A stretch of 64,000 nucleotides of DNA, from NCBI RefSeq assembly GCF_009811655.1, contig NZ_BGJX01000017.1, positions 1 to 64,000 on the forward strand, written 5' to 3'. This document shows, one piece after another, positions 52,896 to 63,343 of the stretch. The notes under the pieces were generated by a model. The model had not been told where the DNA came from, searched no databases, and saw nothing but the letters and a program-made list of their open reading frames with translations. The stretch's first letter is position 1; each line of letters opens with the position of its first letter. The stretch is from Methylosinus sp. Ce-a6 (GTDB taxonomy: Bacteria; Pseudomonadota; Alphaproteobacteria; Rhizobiales; Beijerinckiaceae). Made by a program: the position numbers and the translations under genes.

Positions 52896-54200
52896 CTATT
52901 CGCGGCCGACGCTCAGATAGGCGAAGCCGCGTTTGCGAATGTCGGCGGGGCGGTAGATGTTGCGCAGATCGACGATCACCGGCGTCTTCAGCAGCGTCTT
53001 GATGCGGTCGAGATCGAGCGCGCGGAAGGCGTCCCATTCGGTGACGATGACCAGCGCGTCGGCGCCTTCCGCCGTCGCATAGGGGTTGTCGCAGAAGGTC
53101 ACTTCCGGCATCAGCGGGCGGGCCTGCTCCGTGCTCTCCGGATCATAGGCGTAGACCTTGGCGCCGTCGCCGGCGAGCGAGGCGACGATGGCGAGCGAGG
53201 GCGCGTCGCGCATGTCGTCGGTGTTGGGCTTGAAGGCGAGGCCGAGCAGGCCGATCTTCTTGCCGCGCACCGAGCCGCCGAGCGCCGAGATCACCTTGCG
53301 GGCCATGGCGCGCTTGCGTGAATCATTCACCGCGACGACGGTCTCGACGATGCGCAGCGGCGCGCTGTAGTCCTGGCCCGTCTTCAACAAAGCGAGCGTG
53401 TCCTTGGGGAAGCAGGAGCCGCCATAGCCCGGCCCGGCGTGCAGGAATTTGCCGCCGATGCGCTTGTCGAGGCCGATGCCGCGCGCGACGTCCTGAACGT
53501 CGGCTCCGACCTTCTCGCAGAGATCGGCGACCTCGTTGATGAAGGTGATCTTGGTGGCGAGAAAGGCGTTGGCCGCATATTTGGTGAGCTCGGAGGTGCG
53601 GCGGCCGACGAAGACCAGCGGCGGCTGGTTGAGGCTCAGCGGCCGGTAGATTTCCGCCATCACCTCGCGGGCGCGGTCGTCCTCGACGCCGATGACGACG
53701 CGGTCGGGACGCTTGAAATCCTCGATCGCCGCGCCCTCGCGCAGGAACTCCGGATTGGAGACGACGGCGAAATCGGCCTTCGGATTGACCTCGCGGATGA
53801 TGCGCTCGACCTCGTCGCCCGTGCCGACCGGCACGGTGGATTTGTTGACGATGACGGTGAAGCGGTCGAGCGCCCGGCCGATCGTCTCGGCGGCGGCGTA
53901 GACGTAAGAAAGGTCGGCGTGGCCGTCGCCGCGCCGCGACGGCGTGCCGACGGCGATGAAGACGGCGTCCGCGCCGCGCACGGCGGGCGTGAGATCGGTG
54001 GTGAAGAACAGGCGGTTCTGTCGCACATTATTGGCGACGAGCTCGTCGAGGCCGGGCTCGTAGATCGGAATTTCGCCGCGCAGCAGCCGCTCGATCTTGG
54101 AGGCGTCGCTGTCGACGCAGGTCACGACATGGCCGAAATCGGCGAAGCAGGCCCCGGATACGAGGCCGACATAGCCCGATCCGATCATTGTGATGTTCAT
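52896..54200 (-). CDS. ugd: UDP-glucose 6-dehydrogenase
   Basis: A 434-residue enzyme that oxidises UDP-glucose to UDP-glucuronate with two NAD+ for exopolysaccharide and lipopolysaccharide sugars. Landmarks: N-terminal Rossmann loop MIGSGYVGLVSGACFAD, FIAVGTPS, the catalytic-cysteine motif GPGYGGSCFPKDTLALL (about 253-269), and the lysine-containing ELTKYAANAFLATKITFINE. Full length. The start ATG at 54200 fits the family. It stands in its own unit between the AT-rich methyltransferase and malic enzyme. Confidence 0.96.
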   Translation of the reverse strand: MNITMIGSGYVGLVSGACFADFGHVVTCVDSDASKIERLLRGEIPIYEPGLDELVANNVRQNRLFFTTDLTPAVRGADAVFIAVGTPSRRGDGHADLSYVYAAAETIGRALDRFTVIVNKSTVPVGTGDEVERIIREVNPKADFAVVSNPEFLREGAAIEDFKRPDRVVIGVEDDRAREVMAEIYRPLSLNQPPLVFVGRRTSELTKYAANAFLATKITFINEVADLCEKVGADVQDVARGIGLDKRIGGKFLHAGPGYGGSCFPKDTLALLKTGQDYSAPLRIVETVVAVNDSRKRAMARKVISALGGSVRGKKIGLLGLAFKPNTDDMRDAPSLAIVASLAGDGAKVYAYDPESTEQARPLMPEVTFCDNPYATAEGADALVIVTEWDAFRALDLDRIKTLLKTPVIVDLRNIYRPADIRKRGFAYLSVGRE

Positions 54201-54309
54201 CGTCTCTCGTCTCTCGCTCGGTCCTAAGGGTTGTCACTGCAACGTAATTGTTTCGTCGTCATGACAGGGTCGGGGTCTGACGCGTCCTCTGCGCGCTTGG
54301 GCGACGGCC

Positions 54310-56589
54310 CTAACCCCCGACGCCGAACGCCGCCAAGGCGGCCATATTGACGATATCGGCGTCGGTCGAGCCCAATTGAACGATTTGGATCGGCTTGTCG
54401 AGCCCGACGATCAATGGCCCCAGCACCGTCGCTCCCCCCAGCTCCTGCAGCATTTTGGTGGAGATGGAGGCGGAGTGAAAGGCGGGCATGACCAGCACAT
54501 TGGCGGTGTCGCTGAGGCGCGAGAAAGGATAGGCGGCCATTGCGCGCCGGTTGAGGGCGACGTCGGCGGCCATCTCGCCCTCATATTCGAAGTCGACGCG
54601 CCGCGCATCGAGCGCGCGCACCGCCTCATGGACGCGGGTCGTGCGCTCGCCCGGCGGATAGCCGAAGGTGGAGAAGGCCAGCATGGCGACGCGCGGCTCG
54701 AGGCCGATGCGCCGCGCGACGCCCGCCGCCTCTATCGCTATGTCGGCGAGATCGGCGGCCTCCGGCATTTCCGTGATCGCCGTGTCGGCGACGACGACGA
54801 TGCGCCCATGCGCGAGCACCAGCGAGGCGCCGATCAGCCTGTGACCCGGCTTCTGGTCGACGACATGGCGCACATCCTCGAGCGCGTTGGAGAAATTGCG
54901 GGTGACGCCGGTCACCATGGCGTCCGCGTCGCCCTGCGCCACCATGGCGGCGGCGAAATGATTGCGGTCGGTGTTGATGAGGCGCTGACAGTCGCGGAAC
55001 AGGAAGCCCTTGCGCTGCAGGCGCTCGAACAGAAATTGCGCATAGACCGAATTGCGCGAGGAGAGCCTGGCGTTGTGCACCTCGATCTGGTCGCCGAGCT
55101 CCAATCCGGCGTCGCGCGCCGTTTGCGCCACGCGATCCTCGCGGCCGACCAGAATGGGCCGCCCGAGCCCCTGCGCGACGAAGGAGAGCGCGGCGCGAAT
55201 GACCTGCTCCTCCTCGCCCTCGGCGAAGACCACGCGCTTGGGATCGCGCCGCACGCGGTCATAGATCGTGTGCATGAGGCCGGCGATCGGATCGCGCCGC
55301 GCCGAGAGCTCCGCGCGATAGGCGCTCATATCGACGATGGGGCGACGCGCGACGCCCGAATCCATCGCCGCCTTCGCCACGGCCGGCGACACGATGGCGA
55401 TGAGGCGCGGATCGAAGGGCGCGGGAATGAGATAGTCGCGGCCAAAGCGCGGCCGCGCGCCCTGATAGGCGTTGGCCACCTCGTCCGGCACGTCCTCGCG
55501 CGCGAGCTCGGCGAGGGCTGTCGCCGCGGCGATCTTCATCTCCATGTTGATCGTCTTGGCGCGCACGTCGAGCGCGCCGCGGAAGATGTAAGGGAAGCCC
55601 AGCACATTGTTGATCTGATTCGGATAGTCGGAGCGCCCCGTCGCGACGATGGCGTCCGGCCGCGCGGCGAGCGCCTCCTCCGGCGTGATCTCCGGATCGG
55701 GATTGGCCATGGCGAAGACGATCGGATCCTGCGCCATCGTCTTCAGCATCTCAGGCGTCAGCGCGCCTTTCACCGAGAGGCCGAAGAAAATATCGGCGCC
55801 GTCCAGCGCCTCGGCGAGCGTGCGCGCGCTCGTTTCGACGGCATGGGCGCTCTTCCATTGATTCATGCCTTCGGAGCGGCCGCGATAGACGACGCCCTTC
55901 GTATCGCAGAGAACGACGTTCTGCGGCGAAAAGCCCATCGCCTTGACGAGATCGAGACAGGCGATGCCGGCCGCGCCCGCGCCATTGCAGACGAGCCTGG
56001 TGTTCCTTATGTCGCGGCCGGTCAGATGCAGCGCGTTCAAGACGCCCGCCGTGGAGATGATCGCGGTGCCGTGCTGATCGTCGTGGAAGACGGGAATGTC
56101 CATCAATTCGCGCAGGCGCTCCTCGATGACGAAGCACTCCGGCGCCTTGATGTCCTCGAGATTTATGCCGCCGAAAGAGGGGCCGAGATAGCGCACGGCG
56201 GCGATGAAGGCCTCGACCTCCTGCGCGTCGACCTCGAGATCGATCGAATCTATGTCGGCGAAACGCTTGAACAGCGTCGCCTTGCCCTCCATCACGGGCT
56301 TGGCGGCGAGCGCGCCGAGATTGCCGAGGCCGAGGATCGCGGTGCCATTGGTGATGACGGCGACGAGATTTCCCTTGACGGTGTAGTCATAGGCGAGGGA
56401 GGCGTTCTCGGCGATGGCCAGCACGGGCGCGGCGACGCCGGGCGAATAGGCGAGCGAGAGATCGCGCTGCGTCGCCATGGGTTTCGTGGGCACGACGGCG
56501 ATTTTGCCGGGCCGGCCGCGCGAGTGGTAGAGCAGCGCCTCCTTGTCGGTGAAGACAGGACGTTCGCGCTTCGGAGGCGTATCGGCCAT
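54310..56589 (-). CDS. maeB: NADP-dependent malic enzyme with C-terminal phosphotransacetylase-like domain
   Basis: A 759-residue MaeB-type enzyme, oxidative decarboxylation of malate to pyruvate. The malic-enzyme part (about 1-430) has [34 protein letters not shown], the Rossmann stretch [20 protein letters not shown] and [17 protein letters not shown]. The phosphotransacetylase-like part (about 435-759; [20 protein letters not shown] at its start) is regulatory and usually inactive. Length and domain order are standard for alphaproteobacterial MaeB. A plausible start at 56589 has no competing upstream frame. Confidence 0.95.
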   Translation of the reverse strand: MADTPPKRERPVFTDKEALLYHSRGRPGKIAVVPTKPMATQRDLSLAYSPGVAAPVLAIAENASLAYDYTVKGNLVAVITNGTAILGLGNLGALAAKPVMEGKATLFKRFADIDSIDLEVDAQEVEAFIAAVRYLGPSFGGINLEDIKAPECFVIEERLRELMDIPVFHDDQHGTAIISTAGVLNALHLTGRDIRNTRLVCNGAGAAGIACLDLVKAMGFSPQNVVLCDTKGVVYRGRSEGMNQWKSAHAVETSARTLAEALDGADIFFGLSVKGALTPEMLKTMAQDPIVFAMANPDPEITPEEALAARPDAIVATGRSDYPNQINNVLGFPYIFRGALDVRAKTINMEMKIAAATALAELAREDVPDEVANAYQGARPRFGRDYLIPAPFDPRLIAIVSPAVAKAAMDSGVARRPIVDMSAYRAELSARRDPIAGLMHTIYDRVRRDPKRVVFAEGEEEQVIRAALSFVAQGLGRPILVGREDRVAQTARDAGLELGDQIEVHNARLSSRNSVYAQFLFERLQRKGFLFRDCQRLINTDRNHFAAAMVAQGDADAMVTGVTRNFSNALEDVRHVVDQKPGHRLIGASLVLAHGRIVVVADTAITEMPEAADLADIAIEAAGVARRIGLEPRVAMLAFSTFGYPPGERTTRVHEAVRALDARRVDFEYEGEMAADVALNRRAMAAYPFSRLSDTANVLVMPAFHSASISTKMLQELGGATVLGPLIVGLDKPIQIVQLGSTDADIVNMAALAAFGVGG

Positions 56590-56684
56590 TTTTCCCCCTC
56601 TCTTTCCGAATCATCGGAGAGCCGGCGGCACTTAGCAAGACGTTTGCGACGACAATATGCCGAAGCTCCGGGCGGAGCCATATT

Positions 56685-56743
56685 CTTCGTGTCCTTTGTG
56701 TCTTCGTGGTCGTATTAACCACGAAGACACAAAGGACACGAAG
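56685..56743. repeat. 26-bp perfect inverted repeat of the CACGAAGACAC type
   Basis: Left arm CTTCGTGTCCTTTGTGTCTT-CGTGGT (56685-56710), loop CGTATTA, and its exact reverse complement (56718-56743). It ends directly at the ATG of the GxxExxY gene. A degenerate second copy is at 57138-57200. Confidence 0.9.
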
Positions 56744-57136
56744 ATGAATTACGCCGAGTTGCCTCGTAACATCGAGCCGATCGCGAGAAATATCGTCGAT
56801 GCGGGATTTTACGTCCATTCGACGCTCGGCCCGGGCTTGCTGGAGTCGGCCTACGAGCATTGCTCGGCTTATGAGCTAGAGACCCGTGGCTGCGCTGTGC
56901 GACGTCAGGTGGCGCTGCCGATCGTCTATGGGACCATGAAATCGGACGCCGGATACCGCATCGACATTCTGGTCGCCGGGTCCATCCTCGTGGAGGTCAA
57001 GTCGGTCGAAGCGCTCGCGCCGGTCCATCAGGCGCAATTGCTCACCTATTTGAAACTCTCGGGATGCCGGCTCGGTTTCCTGGTGAATTTCAATGTCCCG
57101 CTATTCAAACAAGGCTCGAAGCGCATGGCGCTTTGA
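56744..57136 (+). CDS. GxxExxY protein
   Basis: A 130-residue protein with the GxxExxY motif ([12 protein letters not shown], about residues 25-36). The later [17 protein letters not shown] stretch looks like a PD-(D/E)xK nuclease-type core (Asp then Glu-x-Lys), followed by [20 protein letters not shown]. Function is unproven in this family. The gene starts one base after a 26-bp inverted repeat and ends one base before another copy, an arrangement that suggests it moves with the repeat. It lies just upstream of mutS and shares its direction. Confidence 0.85.
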   Translation: MNYAELPRNIEPIARNIVDAGFYVHSTLGPGLLESAYEHCSAYELETRGCAVRRQVALPIVYGTMKSDAGYRIDILVAGSILVEVKSVEALAPVHQAQLLTYLKLSGCRLGFLVNFNVPLFKQGSKRMAL

Positions 57137-57137
57137 A

Positions 57138-57200
57138 CTTCGTGTCCTTTGTGTCTTAGTGATGAAAACGAACCACGAAGACACGAAGAACACCAAGGAC
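57138..57200. repeat. second, imperfect copy of the CACGAAGACAC inverted repeat
   Basis: Left arm CTTCGTGTCCTTTGTGTCTT then AGTGA (57138-57162), a short loop, right arm AACCACGAAGACACGAAGAA then CACCAAGG to 57200. It separates the GxxExxY stop from mutS and supplies the AAGGA that sits seven bases before a TTG codon usable as mutS start. Confidence 0.8.
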
Positions 57201-57206
57201 GAGACA

Positions 57207-59870
57207 TTGGAGCAGTCGTCGCCTACGTCCGCCCGCCCGACGCCGATGATGGCGCAATATATAGAGATCAAATCGGCCAATCCCGATTGCCTGCTCTTCT
57301 ATCGCATGGGCGATTTCTACGAGCTGTTCTTCGAGGACGCCGAGACCGCTTCGCGCGCGCTCGGCATCATGCTGACGAAGCGCGGCAAGCACCTCGGCGC
57401 CGATATTCCCATGTGCGGCGTGCCGGTGGAGCGCGCCGACGATTATCTGCAAAAGCTCATCGCGCTCGGCCATCGCGTCGCCGTCTGCGAGCAGATGGAG
57501 GACCCTGCCGAAGCGCGCAAGCGCGGCGGCAAATCCGTCGTCAAGCGCGACGTCGTGCGCCTCGTCACGCCCGGCACGATCACCGAGGAGCAGCTTCTCG
57601 ATCCCGCCCGTCCCAACGCCTTCGCGGCGCTCGCGCGGCTGCGCGCCGGCGACGGCGGCTGGCGCTATGGGCTCGCCTGCGTCGACATCTCCACCGGAGC
57701 CTTCGATGTCGCGGAGGTGGGCGAGGCCGAGCTCGCAGGCGAATTGTCGCGGCTCGAGCCGCGCGAGATCGTCGCGGCGGAGGCGCTCTGCGCAGACCAT
57801 CGCCTCGCCGCGCTCATCGCCCATCTCGACGCGCCGCTGACGCCGCTCGGCCGCGACGCGGGCGGCGGCGAGAGCGCGGAGCGGCGGCTTCTCGATTTCT
57901 TTTGCGTCGCGACGCTCGAGGGCTTCGGCGCGCTCGGCGAGGCGGAAATCGCCGCGGCGGCGGCGGCCATCCTCTATGTCGAGCGCACGCAGAAGGGAAA
58001 GCGCCCCGCGCTGCGCCGTCCCTCGAGCCTGCGGCGCAGCGCCACGCTGGAGATAGACGCGGCGACGCGCGTCAATCTCGAGCTGACGCGCACGCTGAAG
58101 GGCGAGCGCGACGGCTCGCTGCTGGCGACGATCGACATGACCGCGACGCCCGCCGGCGCGCGCCTGCTCGCCGAGCGCATCGCCGCGCCGGCGACGGAGC
58201 CGGCGCTCGTCGCGACGCGTCTCGACGCCGTCTCCTTCTTCGTCGCCGAGCCGGAGCTGCGCGCGCGATTGCGCGCTGCTCTCGCCCGCGCGCCGGATGT
58301 GGCGCGGGCGCTCTCGCGACTCTCGCTCCAGCGCGGCGGCCCGCGCGATCTCGGCAATATTCGCGCGGCGCTCGTCGCCGCGCGGGAGATCGCCGCCCTC
58401 TTCGCCGCGCGCGATACGGCGCCGCTCGTCGCGCGGGAGATCGAAGCGCTCGCATCTTCCGACGGCGAATTGGAGGGCGCCATCGCCGCGCGGCTCGTCG
58501 CCGATCCGCCGCTCGACAAGCGCGCGGGAAATTTCATCGCGCCGGGCTTCGACGCAGAGCTCGACGAAGCGCGCAGCCTGCGCGACGAAAGCCGCCGCGT
58601 CATCGCCTCCTTGCAGCAGCGCTATGTCGAGCTGGCCGAGACTCGCCAACTCAAGATCAAGCACAATAATTTCTTGGGCTTCTTCATCGAGGTTCCGCAG
58701 GCGCAGGGCGAGAGGCTGCTGCGCGCGCCCTTCGACGCCGTCTTCACGCATCGCCAGACGATGCAGGACGCGATGCGCTTCTCGACGCGCGAGCTCGCCG
58801 AGCTCGAGGCGAAGATCGCCTCCGCCGCCGATCGCGCGCAGGAACGCGAGCTGGCGCTGTTCGAGGAGCTCGCGCGGAGCGTGCTCGGCGCGTCCGAGGA
58901 GCTGCAACGTCTCGCGGGAGCCTTCGCCGCGCTCGATGTCTTCGCGGCGCTGGCCGAGATCGCTGTGAGGCGCGACTGGACGCGCCCGCATGTCGACGCG
59001 TCACTCGATTTCGAGATCATCGGCGGGCGTCATCCCGTCGTCGAAGCGTCGCTGCAGGCGCAAGGGAAGATTTTCGCGGCGAACGATTGCGATCTCGGCG
59101 ACGCGCGCGCCGGCAGAATCGCCGTCGTCACCGGGCCGAACATGGCCGGCAAATCCACCTATCTCAGGCAGAATGCGCTCATCGCCATTCTCGCCCAGGC
59201 CGGCTCCTTCGTGCCGGCGAAGCGCGCGCGGCTCGGCGCCGTCGATCGTCTGTTCTCGCGCGTCGGCGCCGCGGATGATCTCGCGCGCGGACGCTCCACC
59301 TTCATGGTGGAGATGGTGGAGACGGCGGCCATATTGAATTGCGCGGGAGCGCGCTCGCTCGTCATTCTCGACGAGATCGGCCGCGGAACGGCGACTTTCG
59401 ACGGACTCTCCATCGCCTGGGCGACGATCGAGCATCTGCACGAGGTCAATCGCTCGCGCGCGCTGTTCGCGACGCATTTCCACGAGCTGACGCAATTGAC
59501 GAAGCGCCTGCCGCGGCTCGTCAATCTCACCATGAAGGTGAAGGATCACGCCGGCGAAGTGGTGTTCCTGCACGAGGTGACGAAGGGCGCGGCCGACCGT
59601 TCTTACGGCGTGCATGTGGCCGAGCTCGCCGGCCTGCCGGCGAGCGTGGTGGCGCGCGCGCACGCCATTCTCGCGGAGCTCGAGGCGGCGGATCGGCGCG
59701 CGCCGGTGACGAAGCTCATCGACGATCTGCCGCTCTTCGCTCATGTCGCGACGAGCGCGCCGCCGAAAGACGAATTGCGCGAGGCGCTGGCGGCGATCGA
59801 TCCGGACGCGCTCACGCCGCGCGAGGCGCTCGCCGCGCTCTATGAGCTGAAGGCGAAGGCCGCGCGCTGA
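57207..59870 (+). CDS. mutS: DNA mismatch repair protein MutS
   Basis: About 887 residues. Domain I begins [20 protein letters not shown] with the mismatch-contact [11 protein letters not shown]. The ATPase domain has the P-loop [20 protein letters not shown] (near residue 643), a Walker [21 protein letters not shown] and the final dimer helices. Full length for the family. The start is unusual: the normal short leader before PTPMMAQY is replaced by repeat-derived sequence. I chose TTG 57207 because AAGGA lies seven bases upstream; ATG 57162 (inside the repeat) or ATG 57246/57249 are alternatives. Protein function should be intact. Confidence 0.9.
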   Translation: MEQSSPTSARPTPMMAQYIEIKSANPDCLLFYRMGDFYELFFEDAETASRALGIMLTKRGKHLGADIPMCGVPVERADDYLQKLIALGHRVAVCEQMEDPAEARKRGGKSVVKRDVVRLVTPGTITEEQLLDPARPNAFAALARLRAGDGGWRYGLACVDISTGAFDVAEVGEAELAGELSRLEPREIVAAEALCADHRLAALIAHLDAPLTPLGRDAGGGESAERRLLDFFCVATLEGFGALGEAEIAAAAAAILYVERTQKGKRPALRRPSSLRRSATLEIDAATRVNLELTRTLKGERDGSLLATIDMTATPAGARLLAERIAAPATEPALVATRLDAVSFFVAEPELRARLRAALARAPDVARALSRLSLQRGGPRDLGNIRAALVAAREIAALFAARDTAPLVAREIEALASSDGELEGAIAARLVADPPLDKRAGNFIAPGFDAELDEARSLRDESRRVIASLQQRYVELAETRQLKIKHNNFLGFFIEVPQAQGERLLRAPFDAVFTHRQTMQDAMRFSTRELAELEAKIASAADRAQERELALFEELARSVLGASEELQRLAGAFAALDVFAALAEIAVRRDWTRPHVDASLDFEIIGGRHPVVEASLQAQGKIFAANDCDLGDARAGRIAVVTGPNMAGKSTYLRQNALIAILAQAGSFVPAKRARLGAVDRLFSRVGAADDLARGRSTFMVEMVETAAILNCAGARSLVILDEIGRGTATFDGLSIAWATIEHLHEVNRSRALFATHFHELTQLTKRLPRLVNLTMKVKDHAGEVVFLHEVTKGAADRSYGVHVAELAGLPASVVARAHAILAELEAADRRAPVTKLIDDLPLFAHVATSAPPKDELREALAAIDPDALTPREALAALYELKAKAAR

Positions 59871-59911
59871 GCAGGAGCGTCATAAGGCGTCCGCCGCCTT
59901 CCTTCTCCCCG

Positions 59912-60016
59912 CTAGGGTCTTTCCGTGTTTCTTTGAAACACGGAAAGACCCTAGACTTTTGTTTTGACGCGTTTCCGGACGCCGAACCGGCGTCCGCTTC
60001 GGCTGGAAACGCTCTA
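59912..60016. repeat. family A composite repeat (complete)
   Basis: Hairpin AGGGTCTTTCCGTGTTTC-TT(T)-GAAACACGGAAAGACCCT, a spacer AGACTTTTGTTTTG, then the A module ACGCGTTTCCGGACGCCGAA and CCGGCGTCCGCTTCGGCTGG. The outermost stem pairs AGGG/CCCT replace AGAG/CTCT of other copies. It appears inserted beside a half copy of the CCTTCTCCCCGC hairpin (59899-59911). Confidence 0.85.
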
Positions 60017-60032
60017 TCACCCGGAGGCCGCA

Positions 60033-60326
60033 TCACGCATAGGCGGCATAGGCGGTATTCGCCTGCGCCGGCGTCGAGGCGCTCCTCAACGCTGCGCCGC
60101 CGAGGGTGAGATCGCGCAGGCTCGCGAGCAGCGAGTCGATTTGGGCGTAGGGGTCCGCGCTCGCTCCCGTATCATTGTCCATATTCGACGATCGGATGTC
60201 GGAGGCGGGGGGGAAGACCTGCGCGCGCTGCGCATCGATCGCGGCGACGTCCGGAGACGACGGCCGACGCTCGACGCTCGGCACAATCGGCAGATCGTGA
60301 GGGAGGCTGGAAAGGGCCAGTGACAC
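60033..60326 (-). CDS. small hypothetical protein
   Basis: A 97-residue open frame starting with GTG at 60326, with GAGGT seven bases upstream. The protein is Ser/Ala/Pro-rich (SLALSSLPHDLPIVPSVERR) with a C-terminal ADPYAQIDSLLASLRDLTLG stretch. I do not recognise it. The ribosome site is the main support; longer frames to 60701 run through unrelated DNA. Confidence 0.42.
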   Translation of the reverse strand: MSLALSSLPHDLPIVPSVERRPSSPDVAAIDAQRAQVFPPASDIRSSNMDNDTGASADPYAQIDSLLASLRDLTLGGAALRSASTPAQANTAYAAYA

Positions 60327-60699
60327 GACGATTACCTCGTTCTCGATGTTTTCGTGTCCAACTCCTAGCGCGAGGGTTTTAACTCGAGGGAATGAAAGCG
60401 CGCGCGATTGGAGGCGCGCCGTCGAGGTTTCGTTCACCATTGTCGCGGCGGCGGCTCGGCGTAGCCGTCTTCCGCCGGCCGCGCGGAACTCGGATCTCTC
60501 GAGAAGAGCCAGCGAGCGTGACGCCCGCCGCCAATGAGAGATGCGGCATGACGAATCGTCTTCGAGGTCGATTCGCGCCATTCCAGTCCTGCCCGTTTCT
60601 CGCCGAGAAGACACGATGCGCGCGAAGAGCGCTCGGTCGCTGGAATCGTTCGTCGACAGCGCTAGAATAGCGTGACGATTCCCCTCCCGGAGCCTCTTC
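60327..60699. other. gap upstream of the acyl-CoA dehydrogenase gene
   Basis: About 370 bases with no recognisable gene. It should hold the promoters of the two divergent genes. I do not see a clear operator. Confidence 0.35.
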
Positions 60700-62478
60700 A
60701 TGTCCTATCGCGCGCCCGTCGACGATCTGCTCTACGCCATGCGGCGGGCGGCCGGCGCGGCGGCGTTCGAGCCGGGCGGGCTCTATAGCGATCTCGACGA
60801 GGCGACCGCCGCCGCGACGCTCCAGGAGGCCGCCAAATTCGCCGAGACGGCGCTGCTGCCGCTCGATCGCGTCGGCGATCGCGACGGGGTGACGCTCACG
60901 GGGAACGAGGTCGCGACCGCGCCCGGCTGGCGCGAAGCCTATTCGCTGTGGGTCGAGGGCGGCTGGAACGCCCTCGCCGCGCCGCCCGCCCATGGCGGCA
61001 TGGGGCTGCCTCTGCTGCTCGCCGCCGCCTGCACGGAAATCTGGAACGCCGCCAATATCTCCTTCGCGCTCTGCCCGCTGCTCGGCCAGGGCGCGATCGA
61101 GGCGATGGAGATCCATGCGCGCGAGGAGCTGAAATCCGTCTATCTGCCGAAGATGATCTCCGGCGAATGGACGGCGACGATGAGTCTGACCGAGCCGCAG
61201 GCGGGCTCCGATCTCGCCCATCTGCGCACCCGCGCCGAGCGCGCCGGCGACGGCTCCTATCGTCTGTTCGGACAGAAGATATTCATCACTTACGGCGAGC
61301 ACGACCTCGCCGAGAATATCGTCCATCTGGCGCTGGCGCGGCTACCCGACGCGCCCGCCGGCACGCGCGGAATCTCTCTGTTCCTCGCGCCGAAGTTTCT
61401 TCCCGACGCCGATGGGCGTCCCGGCGGGCGCAATGACGTGCGCTGCGTCGGCGTCGAGCATAAGCTCGGCATCCATGGCTCGCCGACCTGCACAATGTCC
61501 TATGGCGACAATGGCGGCGCGGTCGGCTTTCTCATCGGCCGCGAGAACGAGGGCCTCGCCTGCATGTTCACCATGATGAACAATGCGCGGCTCTCGGTCG
61601 GCCTGCAGGGCGTCGGCCTCGCCGAGCGCGCGACGCAGACGGCGCTGGCCTATGCGCGCGAGCGCCGCCAGGGCCGCGGCGCGTCGTCCGATCCGGCGCC
61701 GATCGTCGAGCATCCGGACGTCGCGCGCATGTTGATGGAGATGAAGGCCAAGACCGCCGCCGCGCGGGCCATCTGCTACCTCACCGCCGCCGCGCTCGAC
61801 CGCGCCCGCCGGCTCGAGGGCGCACAGGCCGAGGCGGCGCAGGAGCGCGCCGGCCTGTTGACGCCGCTCGCCAAGGCCTATTCCACCGACATAGGCGTCG
61901 AGGTCGCCTCGCTCGGCGTTCAGGTCCATGGCGGCATGGGCTTCATCGAGGAGACCGGCGCCGCGCAATTGCTGCGCGACGTGCGCATCACCCCCATTTA
62001 TGAGGGGACGAACGGCATTCAGGCCATCGATCTCGTCACCCGCAAGCTGCGCCTCTCCAAAGGCGCGGCGGTGCGGCGGGAGATCGACGACATGCGCGGC
62101 GACATCGAATCGCTCGCGGCGAGCGACGACGCCGTCTTCGTCGACATGTCCCGGCGCGCGGCGACGGCGGTCGACGCTTTCGAGCGGGCGACGGATTTTC
62201 TCTGCGCCGCCGCCGATCCGCGCGGCGGCCACGCGCTCGCCGGCGCGACGCCCTATCTGCGGCTCTTCGCGCTGGCGCGCGGCGTCACCCTGCTCGGGGC
62301 CGGGGCGCTCGCGGCGCGGCGCGACGGCGGCGAGGCGGCGGCGCGGAACAGAATCGTCACGGCGCGCTTCTTCGCCGATCATCTCGCCGTGGCGGCGGAG
62401 GGGCTGGAGCGCGCCGTCGTCGACGGCGGCGACTCCGTCATCGCCGGACTGGCGCTCCTGTCGTCCGGGCGGGATTGA
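60700..62478 (+). CDS. acyl-CoA dehydrogenase, DmdC-like
   Basis: A 592-residue FAD-dependent acyl-CoA dehydrogenase of the large (~590-residue) type that includes 3-methylmercaptopropionyl-CoA dehydrogenase. Landmarks: MSLTEPQAGSDLAHLRTRAE (FAD/CoA binding, about 164-183), KIFITYGEHDL, GIHGSPTCTMSYGDNGGAVG, and the catalytic-base segment ITPIYEGTNGIQAIDLV with E432 or nearby. A C-terminal extension of ~130 residues is usual for the type. GGAG lies upstream of the ATG. The enoyl-CoA hydratase gene follows 38 bases later, so the two likely act in fatty-acid or thioester breakdown. Confidence 0.9.
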   Translation: MSYRAPVDDLLYAMRRAAGAAAFEPGGLYSDLDEATAAATLQEAAKFAETALLPLDRVGDRDGVTLTGNEVATAPGWREAYSLWVEGGWNALAAPPAHGGMGLPLLLAAACTEIWNAANISFALCPLLGQGAIEAMEIHAREELKSVYLPKMISGEWTATMSLTEPQAGSDLAHLRTRAERAGDGSYRLFGQKIFITYGEHDLAENIVHLALARLPDAPAGTRGISLFLAPKFLPDADGRPGGRNDVRCVGVEHKLGIHGSPTCTMSYGDNGGAVGFLIGRENEGLACMFTMMNNARLSVGLQGVGLAERATQTALAYARERRQGRGASSDPAPIVEHPDVARMLMEMKAKTAAARAICYLTAAALDRARRLEGAQAEAAQERAGLLTPLAKAYSTDIGVEVASLGVQVHGGMGFIEETGAAQLLRDVRITPIYEGTNGIQAIDLVTRKLRLSKGAAVRREIDDMRGDIESLAASDDAVFVDMSRRAATAVDAFERATDFLCAAADPRGGHALAGATPYLRLFALARGVTLLGAGALAARRDGGEAAARNRIVTARFFADHLAVAAEGLERAVVDGGDSVIAGLALLSSGRD

Positions 62479-62516
62479 AAGCGAGCGGCCGCGCTCGAAA
62501 CCAAAGAAAGACGCTC

Positions 62517-63281
62517 ATGCAGCACGCCGAGATCATCGTGCGTCGGGACGGTCCCCTCATGCGGATCGTCATCGACCGGCCGGCCAAGCGAAACGCGCTC
62601 AACAAGCCCATGTACGAGGCGATGATCGCCGCTTTCGCGCAGGCGGACGCGGAGGAGGACATTCGCGCCATCGTCCTCTCCAGCTCCGGCGGCGATTTCA
62701 CCGCCGGCAACGACCTCGAGGATTTCCGCCGCCCGATGGATAATCTGCATGAGTTTCCGGCGCTGCGTTTCGTCCGCGCGCTCGCCGCCTTGCAGACGCC
62801 CATCGTCGCCGCCGTCGTCGGCGAGGCGGTCGGCGTCGGCGTGACCATGCTGTTTCACTGCGATCTCGTCTACGCCTCGCATGGCGCGCGCTTCAAAATG
62901 CCTTTCGTCGATCTCGGCGTCATTCCGGAGGCGGCGTCCACATTGCTGGTCCCGCAGCGCATCGGCCTCGCCAAGGCCACGGAATTCTTGCTGCTGTGCG
63001 AGAGCTTCACGGCGAACGACGCGCTGCGTCTCGGCGTCGTCAACGCCGTCGCAGGCCCAGAGGAGGTGGAGGAGACGGCCGTCGACGCGGCCCGCCGGCT
63101 CGCCGCCAAGCCGCGCGCCGCGCTCGCCGCGACGCGGCGCCTGCTGCGGGGCGACGCCGCCGCCATCGCCGCGCGAATGGAAGAGGAGGCGGCGCTCTTC
63201 GCGGCGGCGCTGGCGATGCGGGAGACGCGCGCGCGGCTCGAGGCCTTTTTCGCGGGCGTGAAGGAGAGCCCCGAGCGTTAG
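62517..63281 (+). CDS. enoyl-CoA hydratase/isomerase family protein
   Basis: A 254-residue crotonase-fold enzyme. Motifs: IDRPAKRNALNKPMYEAMIA, LSSSGGDFTAGNDLEDFRRP (oxyanion loop) and PFVDLGVIPEAASTLLVPQR, in which the Glu of VIPEAAS is a candidate catalytic residue. The ATG at 62517 is preferred over an upstream TTG. It is 38 bases after the acyl-CoA dehydrogenase and should take its product. The stop codon TAG lies on the first base of a dispersed repeat. Confidence 0.9.
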   Translation: MQHAEIIVRRDGPLMRIVIDRPAKRNALNKPMYEAMIAAFAQADAEEDIRAIVLSSSGGDFTAGNDLEDFRRPMDNLHEFPALRFVRALAALQTPIVAAVVGEAVGVGVTMLFHCDLVYASHGARFKMPFVDLGVIPEAASTLLVPQRIGLAKATEFLLLCESFTANDALRLGVVNAVAGPEEVEETAVDAARRLAAKPRAALAATRRLLRGDAAAIAARMEEEAALFAAALAMRETRARLEAFFAGVKESPER

Positions 63282-63336
63282 AGCATGTTCCCGAAAAGTG
63301 CGAAGCGGTTTTCGGAAAAGAACATGCGAATTCAAA
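63279..63336. repeat. dispersed repeat, family C
   Basis: TAGAGCATGTTCCCGAAAAG then TGCGAAGCGGTTTTCGGAAA and AGAACATGCGAATTCAAAT. Its inverted copy is at 23972-24038. Confidence 0.75.
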
Positions 63337-63343
63337 TAACTTT

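Noticed and set aside
60392..60670. Short frames in the gap before the acyl-CoA dehydrogenase gene
   Set aside because: No ribosome site and no recognisable product; composition like the antisense frames.
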